Part shown: in pieces, positions 29,934 through 38,349 of the stretch
How positions within the stretch are numbered: position 1 is the stretch's first letter
Layout: each line of letters starts with the position of its first letter
Assembly (NCBI GenBank): GCA_029225065.1
Contig: JAQXVT010000038.1
Coordinates: forward strand, 62,001 to 126,000
Reading direction: 5' to 3'
Origin: Lachnospiraceae bacterium
GTDB lineage: Bacteria; Bacillota; Clostridia; Lachnospirales; Lachnospiraceae
Length of the DNA: 64,000 nt
Notes under the pieces: model-generated
Databases searched by the model: none
What the model saw: only the letters and a program-made list of their open reading frames with translations
What the model was told of the DNA's origin: nothing
Position numbers and translations under genes: made by a program

Positions 29934-29985
29934 TTTCCATGAGGAGAGAAAAAATGCTGCCCGTAACTGGAAGGGAGGAATCGCG

Positions 29986-31503
29986 TTGGAAGCAGGAACA
30001 GTTTTGAAAATGCAGGGAATCTGCATGACATTCCCGGGCGTAAAAGCGCTGGAAAACGTGGATTTTACACTGAAAAAAGGTGAGATCCGAGCGCTGATGG
30101 GAGAGAATGGTGCTGGAAAATCCACACTGATTAAATGTCTGACCGGCGTAAATAAATTTGAGGCCGGAGAGATTCACCTTGAAGGGTTCGATCATCCGAT
30201 CGTAAATAAGGATACCATGGATGCCCAGAAAAAGGGTATTTCTACTGTATATCAGGAAGTCAACCTCTGCCCGAATCTTTCGGTCGCAGAGAATCTTTAC
30301 ATAGGCCGTGAGCCGCTGACAAAGCTCGGCACGGTCAACCGCAAGGTCATGAACCGTCAGGCTGCCGCTTTGATGAAGCAGCTGGAGCTTGACATTGATG
30401 TTACAAGAAACCTCGAAGAGTATTCACTGGCGCTGCAGCAGATGATTGCAATCGCCCGTGCTGTAGATATGGACTGTAAAGTCCTCATTCTGGATGAGCC
30501 GACTTCCTCACTGGATGACCGTGAGGTAGAAAAGCTTTTTACGATGATGCGAAGCTTAAAGGAAAAAGGTGTCGGCATCATCTTTGTTACGCATTTCCTG
30601 GAGCAGGTATATGCGGTCTGCGACGGCATCACGGTGCTTCGAAACGGACAGCTCGTCGGAGAATATGAGATCGCAGATCTGCCGAGAGTCAAGCTGGTCG
30701 CAGCGATGATGGGAAAAGATTTCGACGATCTGGCCTCCATCAAGCCGGAGACGAGCGGAGACAAGCGAAAGGAGCCGATGGTCATTGAGGCGAGAGGCTT
30801 AAGCCACGCCGGTACGATCAAGCCGTTCGACCTTGATATCCATAAGGGAGAGGTCATCGGACTGACCGGACTTCTCGGAAGCGGCCGAAGCGAGTTGGCA
30901 CGTGCGATTTACGGCGCGGACCGTGCTCAGACCGGTACATTGAAGGTAAAAGGAAAAGAAGTAAAGATCAAAAACCCGATCGACGCGATGCATCTTGGCA
31001 TGGGACTTCTTCCGGATGACCGTAAGGCGGAGGGTATCATCGGCGACTTGTCAGTGCGTGAGAATATCATTCTTGCAATTCAGGCAAAGCAGGGAATCAT
31101 GAAAAAGATTCCGATGGCAAAGCAGTGTGAGATCGCAGACAAATACATTGATCTTCTGCAGATCAAATGTGCGAGCCGTGAGACGCTGATCAAACAGCTT
31201 TCCGGCGGAAACCAGCAGAAGGTAATTCTGGCGAGATGGCTGGCGACGAATCCGGATTTCCTGATTCTCGACGAGCCGACGCGAGGTATTGATATCGGTA
31301 CGAAGACCGAGATTCAGAAGCTGGTGCTGCAGCTGGCGGACGAGGGAAAGAGCCTGATTTTCATTTCCTCTGAGATTGAGGAGATGCTCCGTACATGCAA
31401 CCGGATGGCGGTTCTGCGCGACGGCCAGAAGGTCGGCGAGATCGATGAGCGCGATATGAACCAGATGAACGTAATGAAAGCGATCGCGGGAGGTGACAAG
31501 TGA
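29986..31503 (+). CDS. ytfR: Sugar ABC transporter ATPase, duplicated (YtfR/RbsA type)
   Basis: A 505-residue protein with two ATPase domains. The first (about 1-240) has Walker A GENGAGKST and Walker B VLILDEPTSSLDD, but its signature region reads YSLALQQM. The second (about 260-500) has the degenerate P-loop GLLGSGRSE usual for this family, LSGGNQQK and LILDEPTRGID. I chose the TTG at 29986 because GGGAGG lies eight bases upstream and the family begins just after it; an ATG upstream at 29881 lies before the hairpin and is unlikely. It overlaps the first permease gene by one base. Confidence 0.92.
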   Translation: MEAGTVLKMQGICMTFPGVKALENVDFTLKKGEIRALMGENGAGKSTLIKCLTGVNKFEAGEIHLEGFDHPIVNKDTMDAQKKGISTVYQEVNLCPNLSVAENLYIGREPLTKLGTVNRKVMNRQAAALMKQLELDIDVTRNLEEYSLALQQMIAIARAVDMDCKVLILDEPTSSLDDREVEKLFTMMRSLKEKGVGIIFVTHFLEQVYAVCDGITVLRNGQLVGEYEIADLPRVKLVAAMMGKDFDDLASIKPETSGDKRKEPMVIEARGLSHAGTIKPFDLDIHKGEVIGLTGLLGSGRSELARAIYGADRAQTGTLKVKGKEVKIKNPIDAMHLGMGLLPDDRKAEGIIGDLSVRENIILAIQAKQGIMKKIPMAKQCEIADKYIDLLQIKCASRETLIKQLSGGNQQKVILARWLATNPDFLILDEPTRGIDIGTKTEIQKLVLQLADEGKSLIFISSEIEEMLRTCNRMAVLRDGQKVGEIDERDMNQMNVMKAIAGGDK

Positions 31504-32564
31504 TGAGCAGTATCAAAAAACTGACGCAGAAGCGTCTTTTCCTTCCAATTTTCAGTATGATCCTTGTCATGCTGCTCAATGTAGTCTATGATACGGCAAC
31601 GGGCGGGGCACCGCTTAGTTTCTTTATGATCTCGATCAAAAACGGCGTGCTTTACGGACGACTGATTGATATTCTGAACCGCGGCAGTGAGATCGCAATT
31701 CTTGCAATCGGTATGACACTCGTTGTATCGGCTTCCGGCGGTACCGATATTTCGGTTGGTTCCGTCATGAGTCTTTACGCCGGTGTCTGCTGTCTGATTT
31801 TGGCAGGCTATGGAAATGTGAACGTACAGCAGTATGCTCATCCGCTTCTGGTCGGCATCGGAGTTGGTCTTCTTGTGACTTTAATCTGCGGTATTTTCAA
31901 TGGATTTCTTGTCGCGTATATGAATATTCAGCCGATGGTCGCGACGCTGATTTTGTGGTCGGCGGGCCGTGCGATCGGACTGCTGCTCTGCAACAGCCAG
32001 ATCGTATACGTGCGTGTACCGTCCTTCCAGAAGCTCGGTGCTTACTGCGGTATCATTCCGACTCCGATTATCGTGGCGGCGGTCTGCGTGGCAATCGCAG
32101 CACTGGTGCTCCGGTTTACAGCACTTGGCACATATATCCAGAGTGTCGGTATCAATAAGCGGGCATCCCGCATTGCTGGTTTCAATTCGGCAAAGATCAT
32201 CCTGATGTGCTATGCAATCTGCGGTCTGTGTGCAGGCCTTGCAGGCATGGTGGCAACCTCCAGAATCTATTCGGCCGATACGAACAACATCGGACTGAAC
32301 ATGGAACTGGATGCAATCCTTTCCGTAGCACTTGGCGGAAACAGCCTCGGCGGCGGTAAATTCTCGCTGGCAGGTTCCATCATCGGTGCCTACACGATTC
32401 AGGCAATCACGACAACGCTTTACGCACTGGGCGTTTCTTCCGCACAGGCACCGGTATTTAAGGCAGTCGTAGTCATCATCATCGTTGTCATTCAGGCAGA
32501 GCCTGCAAAGGCATTCTTTAAGAAACTGACAAAGAAATCCGGAAAGGAGGCGGCACGGGCATGA
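31503..32564 (+). CDS. ytfT: Sugar ABC transporter permease 1 (YtfT type)
   Basis: A 353-residue membrane protein with about eight to ten helices of the ribose-permease family. Signatures: ILAIGMTLVVSASGGTDISVGSVMSL and, near the C terminus, GGNSLGGGKFSLAGSIIGA. The ATG at 31503 overlaps the preceding stop (TGATG); a GTG one codon earlier is possible. It should pair with the second permease as a heterodimer, with YtfR as the energiser. Confidence 0.92.
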   Translation: MSSIKKLTQKRLFLPIFSMILVMLLNVVYDTATGGAPLSFFMISIKNGVLYGRLIDILNRGSEIAILAIGMTLVVSASGGTDISVGSVMSLYAGVCCLILAGYGNVNVQQYAHPLLVGIGVGLLVTLICGIFNGFLVAYMNIQPMVATLILWSAGRAIGLLLCNSQIVYVRVPSFQKLGAYCGIIPTPIIVAAVCVAIAALVLRFTALGTYIQSVGINKRASRIAGFNSAKIILMCYAICGLCAGLAGMVATSRIYSADTNNIGLNMELDAILSVALGGNSLGGGKFSLAGSIIGAYTIQAITTTLYALGVSSAQAPVFKAVVVIIIVVIQAEPAKAFFKKLTKKSGKEAARA

Positions 32565-33577
32565 AAAAGAAAAAAATCAACAGCAACAACCTGCTGCTTC
32601 TGATTACAATCATTCTGTTTTTTGTCATGTACGCAGCCGGATGCGCGGTATATGCCGATAAAGGATTTACCCGTCTGCAGACCTTTTTAAATATTCTGAT
32701 CAACAATGCCGGACTGATCTGTGTGACAGCAGGTATGACGTGTGTCATGCTGACCGGCGGTATCGATATCTCCGTTGGCTCACTGATCGCGATGGACTGT
32801 ATGATCCTCGCGGTCGGTATTGAGCAGTGGGGCTGGTCCAGCCCGGTGCTGATGCTGTTTATTCTTGCAATCGGTATTGTCTTTGGTATCGTGCAGGGCT
32901 TCTGCATTGCCTACCTCGATATCCAGCCGTTCATTGTGACGATGGCGGGTATGTTCTTTGCAAGAGGTATGACGGCAGTGATCTGCAAGGAGCAGGTAAG
33001 TATCGTTTCGGATAAGATTTTTACGACGCTGTCGAGCTTCAAGATTTCCCTTCCGTTCGGCGGTTACACGAACAAAAAAGGAATCATGCAGTATCCGTAT
33101 CTTCGTGTGACGGTTGTGGTAGCACTCCTTGTAGTGCTTGTGATTTATCTGATGCTGAAATATACGAGATTCGGCCGCAGCCTCTACGCAGTAGGCGGCA
33201 ACCAGCAGTCTGCGACACTGATGGGACTCGATGTCAAGAAGACAAAAATGAAGGCTTACATTCTTTCCAGCTTCCTGACTTCGATCGGAGGTATCTGCTA
33301 CTGTTTAAATACGATGGCAGGCACGACGACACAGGCAACCGGACTTGAGATGGATGCGATTTCTTCCGCAGTTATCGGCGGTACGCTGCTGACAGGAGGT
33401 GTTGGAAACGTGATCGGATCACTGTTTGGTGTGCTGATTAACGGTACGATTTCGACGCTTGTAAAGACGAACGGAAAACTGATCAGTTCGTGGTCAAATA
33501 TTGTGACGGCGATTCTGCTTTGCTTCTTTATCGTGCTGCAGAGTGTATTTGCACTGGTGAAGGAGAGAAAGAAGTAA
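32561..33577 (+). CDS. yjfF: Sugar ABC transporter permease 2 (YjfF type)
   Basis: A 338-residue permease of the same family as its neighbour, with AGMTCVMLTGGIDISVGSLI and GGTLLTGGVGNVIGSLFGVL. It overlaps the first permease by four bases (ATGA). Two different permeases beside one double ATPase and one binding protein is the YtfQRT-YjfF arrangement rather than the single-permease ribose type. It ends the transporter operon. Confidence 0.92.
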   Translation: MKKKKINSNNLLLLITIILFFVMYAAGCAVYADKGFTRLQTFLNILINNAGLICVTAGMTCVMLTGGIDISVGSLIAMDCMILAVGIEQWGWSSPVLMLFILAIGIVFGIVQGFCIAYLDIQPFIVTMAGMFFARGMTAVICKEQVSIVSDKIFTTLSSFKISLPFGGYTNKKGIMQYPYLRVTVVVALLVVLVIYLMLKYTRFGRSLYAVGGNQQSATLMGLDVKKTKMKAYILSSFLTSIGGICYCLNTMAGTTTQATGLEMDAISSAVIGGTLLTGGVGNVIGSLFGVLINGTISTLVKTNGKLISSWSNIVTAILLCFFIVLQSVFALVKERKK

Positions 33578-33637
33578 AAGACCACGCTTTTTGGCGGGCA
33601 GAGTTTCAGGCATCCTGAAAACAAAAAAGAGAAAATA

Positions 33638-33667
33638 TTGACAAATTAGCATCCATGCTGTTATCAT
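33638..33667 (+). promoter_or_regulatory. glnA promoter
   Basis: TTGACA (33638-33643), 18-base spacer, TATCAT (33662-33667). The spacer contains the palindrome AGCATCCATGCT, which could be an operator. Confidence 0.75.
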
Positions 33668-33678
33668 ATCAGATGGAC

Positions 33679-33722
33679 AAGGGCGTTCTTTCGTATTTAT
33701 AAGGGGATAGAACGCCCTTTTT
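33679..33722 (+). terminator. Terminator hairpin in the glnA leader
   Basis: AAGGGCGTTCT (33679-33689) pairs exactly with AGAACGCCCTT (33709-33719), followed by a T-run to 33722. It lies just after the predicted transcription start (about 33674) and 53 bases before the glnA ATG, so it would end both incoming transcripts and those from the glnA promoter unless read through. The ANTAR gene downstream suggests control by antitermination. Confidence 0.85.
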
Positions 33723-33774
33723 GTAATCGCGAGAATTTATCGGATCAGCCGAAAAGAAATGGAGAGGTGGAATC

Positions 33775-35121
33775 ATGAGCAAATATACAAAAGAAGATAT
33801 CTGTCGCATGATCGAGGAAGAGGATGTCGAGTTTATCCGGCTTCAGTTTACGGACATGTTTGGCACATTAAAAAATGTAGCTGTCACAACGAGCCAGCTG
33901 GATCGTGTGCTGAATAATGAGATCATGTTCGACGGTGCGTCCATCGCCGGATTTGCGAAGGTGGAGCAGTCGGATCTGTTTCTGCATCCGGATATTGATA
34001 CATTTACGATTTTTCCGTGGAGACCGCAGCAGGGAAAGGTAGCGCGGTTCCTCTGTGATATTTATTATTCAGATGGGACTCCGTTTAAAGGGGATCCGAG
34101 GTATATGCTGAAGCGTGTGCTCGCCGACGCAAAAGAGCTGGGATACCGGTTTGATGTCGGTCCGGAGTGCGAATTTTTCCTGTTCCACACGGATGATGAG
34201 GGCAATCCGACGACGATCACACATGAAAAGGCTGGCTATTTTGATGTCGGGCCGCTGGATTTAGGCGAAAATGCGCGCCGTGATATGATTCTGACTCTGG
34301 AGGAAATGGGATTTGTTGTGGAGGCATCACACCATGAGGATGCACCGGCACAGCATGAGATTGATTTTCATTATGATGAGGCGCTGAATATGGCGGATGC
34401 GATCGTGACCTTTAAGATGGCAGTCAAGACGATTGCGAAGCGCCATGGGCTGTACGCGTCGTTTATGCCAAAGCCGAAGACCGGTGTCAATGGAAACGGC
34501 ATGCACATTAATATGTCGCTCTCAAAAGACGACGTAAATGTTTTCTATGACGCGCTTGATCCGGCACACATCAGTCAGGAGGGCTACTGGTTTATCGGCG
34601 GAATTATGAGTCATATTCGCGCAATCACTGCAATCACAAACCCGCTTGTTAATTCCTACAAGCGTCTGGTTCCGGGCTACGAAGCGCCGGTGTATATCGC
34701 ATGGTCGCTGAAAAATCGCAGTCCGCTGATCCGGATTCCGGCACAGGCAGGTACAGAGCAGGGCAGGGTGACACAGCGCGTGGAGCTTCGCAGCCCGGAT
34801 TCTGCGGCAAATCCATATCTCGCACTTGCGGTATGCCTTGCGGCAGGACTGGATGGCATCCGAAATCATATCGAGCCTCCGGCAAGTGTGGATGCCAATA
34901 TCTTTGGGATGAGCGAAGAAGAGCGAAATGCGCAGCACATTGAATGTCTTCCGGAAAATCTGATGGAGGCGATTGCGGCGCTTGAGAAAGATCAGCTGAT
35001 CTGCGACGTGCTTGGAACGCACATCTGCAAGCGCTATATAGAGGCAAAGAAGGCAGAGTGGAAGGAGTACTGTGCTGCGGTAAGCAATTGGGAGATTGAC
35101 CGCTATCTGGTTAATATCTGA
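33775..35121 (+). CDS. glnA: Glutamine synthetase type I
   Basis: Makes glutamine from glutamate, ammonium and ATP; 448 residues. Signatures: FDGASIAGFAKVEQSDLFLHPD, GPECEFFLF, the ATP-binding KPKTGVNGNGMHINMSLS, NPLVNSYKRLVPGYEAPVYIAWS, and the end region RVELRSPDSAANPYLAL. It is of the GSI-alpha size and lacks an obvious adenylylation loop. AGAGGTGG precedes the ATG. An ANTAR-domain protein follows, a pairing known for clostridial glnA genes. Confidence 0.96.
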   Translation: MSKYTKEDICRMIEEEDVEFIRLQFTDMFGTLKNVAVTTSQLDRVLNNEIMFDGASIAGFAKVEQSDLFLHPDIDTFTIFPWRPQQGKVARFLCDIYYSDGTPFKGDPRYMLKRVLADAKELGYRFDVGPECEFFLFHTDDEGNPTTITHEKAGYFDVGPLDLGENARRDMILTLEEMGFVVEASHHEDAPAQHEIDFHYDEALNMADAIVTFKMAVKTIAKRHGLYASFMPKPKTGVNGNGMHINMSLSKDDVNVFYDALDPAHISQEGYWFIGGIMSHIRAITAITNPLVNSYKRLVPGYEAPVYIAWSLKNRSPLIRIPAQAGTEQGRVTQRVELRSPDSAANPYLALAVCLAAGLDGIRNHIEPPASVDANIFGMSEEERNAQHIECLPENLMEAIAALEKDQLICDVLGTHICKRYIEAKKAEWKEYCAAVSNWEIDRYLVNI

Positions 35122-35123
35122 AC

Positions 35124-35194
35124 CCTGTTTTATGGAAGCCGAAGTGTGCAGTTAGCGCTTCGGTCAGGAAACAGGATTTGGAATATCCGCTTGA
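35124..35194. repeat. Nested hairpin and repeat copy between glnA and the ANTAR gene
   Basis: Outer stem CCTGTTT (35124-35130) with AAACAGG (35169-35175); inner stem CCGAAGTG (35139-35146) with CGCTTCGG (35156-35163), one G-U pair. The end runs into GGATTTGGAATATCCGCTTG, a copy of the intergenic repeat. No T-run follows, so it is not a plain terminator. Confidence 0.65.
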
Positions 35195-35266
35195 CGTACT
35201 TTCGTTACTGCATTTGGCAGGGCGGAAGTCTGTGAGAAAAGTTACACAGGAAAACGGAGGATACAG

Positions 35267-35815
35267 ATGGCAGGTGTAATAGTAGTATTTCCCAAAAGCG
35301 ACGACGCAAAAAGCATTCGAAATCTGCTGATGCGAAACGGTTATGATGTCGCTGCCGTGTGTACGAGCGGCGCGCAGGCCTTAAGTGCGGCAGACCGGAT
35401 CGGAAGCGGCGTGGTGGTGTGCGGTTATAAATATCCGGACATGCTGTACGAAGAGCTGTACGAAAATGTGACACCATCCTTTGCAATGCTGCTGCTTGCA
35501 TCAAGCCGTGCGATCGGCGAAGGCGTTGCGGAAGGGGTAGTCAGCGTGGCAATGCCGCTTCGGGTGCAGGAATTGTTAAGTACGCTTGACATGGTGATGC
35601 ACCAGCTGGATCGGCGGCGCAAAAAACGCAGGATGATGCCGCCGGAAAGAAGCGAAAAAGAGAAAAAGACGATCCAGGAGGCAAAAGCGCTTCTGATGGA
35701 CCGAAATCATATGTCGGAGGAGGAAGCACACCGCTACCTGCAGAAGACGAGTATGGACAGCGGAACGAATCTGGTGGAAACGGCAGAGATGCTGCTTGCG
35801 CTGATGGATCGGTAA
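35267..35815 (+). CDS. ANTAR-domain RNA-binding regulator
   Basis: A 182-residue protein. Residues 1 to about 115 are a receiver-like domain (GVIVVFPKSDDAKSIRNLL) without the clear acidic pair and phosphoacceptor Asp of active receivers. Residues about 125-180 form the ANTAR domain: IQEAKALLMDRNHMSEEEAH, then RYLQKTSMDSGTNLVETAEM. ANTAR proteins bind paired hairpins in nascent RNA and prevent termination. Its place after glnA, whose leader carries a terminator, suggests it governs glnA read-through in response to nitrogen. CGGAGG precedes the ATG. Confidence 0.88.
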   Translation: MAGVIVVFPKSDDAKSIRNLLMRNGYDVAAVCTSGAQALSAADRIGSGVVVCGYKYPDMLYEELYENVTPSFAMLLLASSRAIGEGVAEGVVSVAMPLRVQELLSTLDMVMHQLDRRRKKRRMMPPERSEKEKKTIQEAKALLMDRNHMSEEEAHRYLQKTSMDSGTNLVETAEMLLALMDR

Positions 35816-35902
35816 AGGGAAGGATCATAAGGGATTCTCCAACTGACATGGGTTGTTCTTATAATTAATATTAAGTGTGTATGATAGAAAGGTTTTCCGG
35901 TT

Positions 35903-36754
35903 ATGAAATTTACGAAGATGCATGGAATTGGAAACGATTACGTCTATGTAAACTGCTTTATGGAGCAGGTTGCAAACCCGTCTGAGGTCGCAAAAAAGGT
36001 GAGCGACCGCCATTTTGGAATCGGTTCGGATGGACTGATTCTGATTAAGCCGTCCGATGTGGCTGATTTTGAGATGGATATGTACAATGCGGACGGTTCA
36101 CAGGGAGCCATGTGCGGAAACGGAATCCGTTGCGTGGCGAAGTATGTGTATGATTATGGTCTGACCGATAAAACGCAGATCCGCGTAGCGACAAAGAGCG
36201 GAATCAAGGTACTCGATCTGAATGTAAAGGATGGAAAAGTGCAGGAGGTGTGCGTCGATATGGGCGCGCCGATCTTAAAGCCGGAGGAGATTCCGGTCGA
36301 TGTGCAGGCGGCAGGAGCAGCCGGAGAAGAGCGGCTTGTAAACTGGCCGATTCAGGTAAATGGAGCGCCGTATCATATGACGTGTGTCTCCATGGGAAAT
36401 CCGCACTGCATCGTGCCGGTGGAGGATCCGGGCAAGCTCATCATTGAGGAGATCGGGCCAAAATTTGAGAACCATCCGGCCTTTCCGGACCGTGTGAATA
36501 CGGAGTTTATCCGCGTCCTGGACCGGAAAACGGTGGAGATGCGTGTCTGGGAGCGCGGCTCCGGAGAGACGCTTGCGTGTGGCACGGGTGCCTGTGCAGT
36601 GGCAGTTGCCTGCATTTTAAACGGCTGGACCGAGGATGAGGTGACGGTAAAGCTGCTTGGCGGGCCGCTTAAGATTCGGTGGGATCGCGAAAAAAATACG
36701 GTGTTTATGACAGGACCGGCGACAGTGGTGTTTGACGGAGAAATCACGCTGTAA
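35903..36754 (+). CDS. dapF: Diaminopimelate epimerase
   Basis: Converts LL- to meso-diaminopimelate for lysine and peptidoglycan; 283 residues. Both catalytic Cys motifs are present: AMCGNGIRC and GSGETLACGTGACA, with the N-terminal MHGIGNDYVYV. It precedes dapL and ddh in the same direction. A possible promoter CTGACA-17-TAATAT lies upstream. The gap to dapL holds a copy of the intergenic repeat. Confidence 0.96.
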   Translation: MKFTKMHGIGNDYVYVNCFMEQVANPSEVAKKVSDRHFGIGSDGLILIKPSDVADFEMDMYNADGSQGAMCGNGIRCVAKYVYDYGLTDKTQIRVATKSGIKVLDLNVKDGKVQEVCVDMGAPILKPEEIPVDVQAAGAAGEERLVNWPIQVNGAPYHMTCVSMGNPHCIVPVEDPGKLIIEEIGPKFENHPAFPDRVNTEFIRVLDRKTVEMRVWERGSGETLACGTGACAVAVACILNGWTEDEVTVKLLGGPLKIRWDREKNTVFMTGPATVVFDGEITL

Positions 36755-36830
36755 TGAAGTGTGTGAACTGCCGGCAGGTTCCAATTTACTGTTTATTGCT
36801 GCTTATAAGTTTGCAGGAAGCCTGACTGGG

Positions 36831-36871
36831 CGCAAAGAAGAGATTCGCAATTCGCTTCGCTGCTCGGTTAA
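36831..36871. repeat. Copy of the intergenic palindromic repeat
   Basis: CGCAAAGAAGAGATTCGC followed by AATTCGCTTCGCTGCTCGG and TTAA, in the dapF-dapL gap. It shares CGCTTCGCT and CTCGGTTAA with the copy at 19293 read in reverse. Confidence 0.65.
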
Positions 36872-36895
36872 GACGGTGATAAAGGAGGAATTCAC

Positions 36896-38110
36896 ATGTT
36901 CAAAATCAATGAAAATTATCTGAAACTTCCGGGAAGCTATTTATTTTCAAATATTGCAAAGAAGGTGGCCGCGTTCCAGGAGGCAAATCCATCGAAATCC
37001 ATTATCCGCCTTGGAATCGGCGATGTGACACAGCCGCTTGCTCCGGCGATTATTGATGCGCTGCACAGTGCGGTTGACGAGATGGCAGATGCAGCGACAT
37101 TTCATGGTTATGCGCCGGATCTCGGCTATGAATTTTTGAGAAACGCGATTGCGAAAAATGATTTCACAGACCATGGATGTGAGGTTTATCCGGATGAAAT
37201 TTTCGTCTCGGACGGAGCAAAGTGCGATTCCGGAAATATTCAGGAAATCTTCAGCCTTGATAATAAAGTGGCAGTGTGTGACCCGGTCTATCCGGTTTAT
37301 GTGGATTCGAACGTGATGGCTGGACGTACGGGCAGCTACGATCCGCTGACCGAGCGCTGGAGCGATGTGATCTATATGCCGTGTACGGAAGCGAATCAGT
37401 TTGCACCGGATTTCCCGAAGGAGACGCCGGATCTGATCTATCTTTGCTTCCCGAATAACCCGACCGGTGCGACTATCACGAAGGCGCAGCTGCAGGATTG
37501 GGTAGACTATGCGAATAAGATCGGAGCGGTCATTCTTTTTGATGCCGCATACGAGGCGTATATTTCCGAGGAAGATGTGCCGCATTCGATTTATGAGTGC
37601 GAGGGCGCTCGAACCTGCGCGATTGAGCTGCGCTCCTTCTCAAAAAATGCGGGCTTTACCGGTACGCGCCTTGGCTACACGGTCATTCCGAAGGATCTGA
37701 AATCGGATGGTATCATGCTGCATTCCCTCTGGGCGAGACGCCACGGCACAAAGTACAACGGAGCTCCGTACATCGTGCAGAAGGCCGGTGAGGCAGTTTA
37801 TTCTGAAGAAGGAAAGAAACAGGTCACGGAGCAGGTTGCTTACTATATGCGCAATGCGAAAACGATTAAGGCAGGTCTTCAGGACGCCGGATTTACCGTT
37901 TACGGCGGTGTAAACTCGCCGTATGTATGGCTGAAGACGCCGGATAAAATGAGCTCCTGGGAGTTCTTTGATTATCTTCTGGAGAAAGCAAATGTGGTCG
38001 GAACACCGGGCTCGGGATTCGGACCGAGCGGAGAGGGATATTTCCGTCTGACCGGATTTGGAACGTATGAGAATACAGTGGCTGCGCTGGAGCGGATTAA
38101 AGCGCTGTAA
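36896..38110 (+). CDS. dapL: LL-diaminopimelate aminotransferase
   Basis: A PLP-dependent aminotransferase of 404 residues that turns tetrahydrodipicolinate directly into LL-diaminopimelate. Signatures: [42 protein letters not shown], the PLP-lysine region [15 protein letters not shown] and the C-terminal [23 protein letters not shown] precedes the ATG. With dapF it forms a complete route; the adjacent ddh offers another. Confidence 0.96.
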   Translation: MFKINENYLKLPGSYLFSNIAKKVAAFQEANPSKSIIRLGIGDVTQPLAPAIIDALHSAVDEMADAATFHGYAPDLGYEFLRNAIAKNDFTDHGCEVYPDEIFVSDGAKCDSGNIQEIFSLDNKVAVCDPVYPVYVDSNVMAGRTGSYDPLTERWSDVIYMPCTEANQFAPDFPKETPDLIYLCFPNNPTGATITKAQLQDWVDYANKIGAVILFDAAYEAYISEEDVPHSIYECEGARTCAIELRSFSKNAGFTGTRLGYTVIPKDLKSDGIMLHSLWARRHGTKYNGAPYIVQKAGEAVYSEEGKKQVTEQVAYYMRNAKTIKAGLQDAGFTVYGGVNSPYVWLKTPDKMSSWEFFDYLLEKANVVGTPGSGFGPSGEGYFRLTGFGTYENTVAALERIKAL

Positions 38111-38256
38111 ATGAAAAAAAGAGGGGGCTGCGGACGAGGAGCTGCACTTGTAGATTATTTGTATCATTTATGTAATTAGCCGGTTGACAGCGTTTCCCTC
38201 AAAACGTAAAATAAGCAGGAAATAAAAGCAAGTCACAGGCGAATTATTTTCGGCGC

Positions 38257-38299
38257 AGTCAAAGCAGATAGTAGAACTTTGCTTTGCTGCCTGGTTAAG
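38257..38299. repeat. Copy of the intergenic palindromic repeat
   Basis: CAGTCAAAGCAGATAGTAG followed by AACTTTGCTTTGCTGCC and TGGTTAA, in the dapL-ddh gap. Confidence 0.65.
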
Positions 38300-38349
38300 T
38301 TTGGCGAAGATATCACTTGTGGATGGAAACAACAAAGGAGTGTGTGTAG

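Noticed and set aside
33644-33722. Classical ANTAR target of two six-base-loop hairpins
   Set aside because: I looked for paired short hairpins before the glnA terminator and found none that fit.
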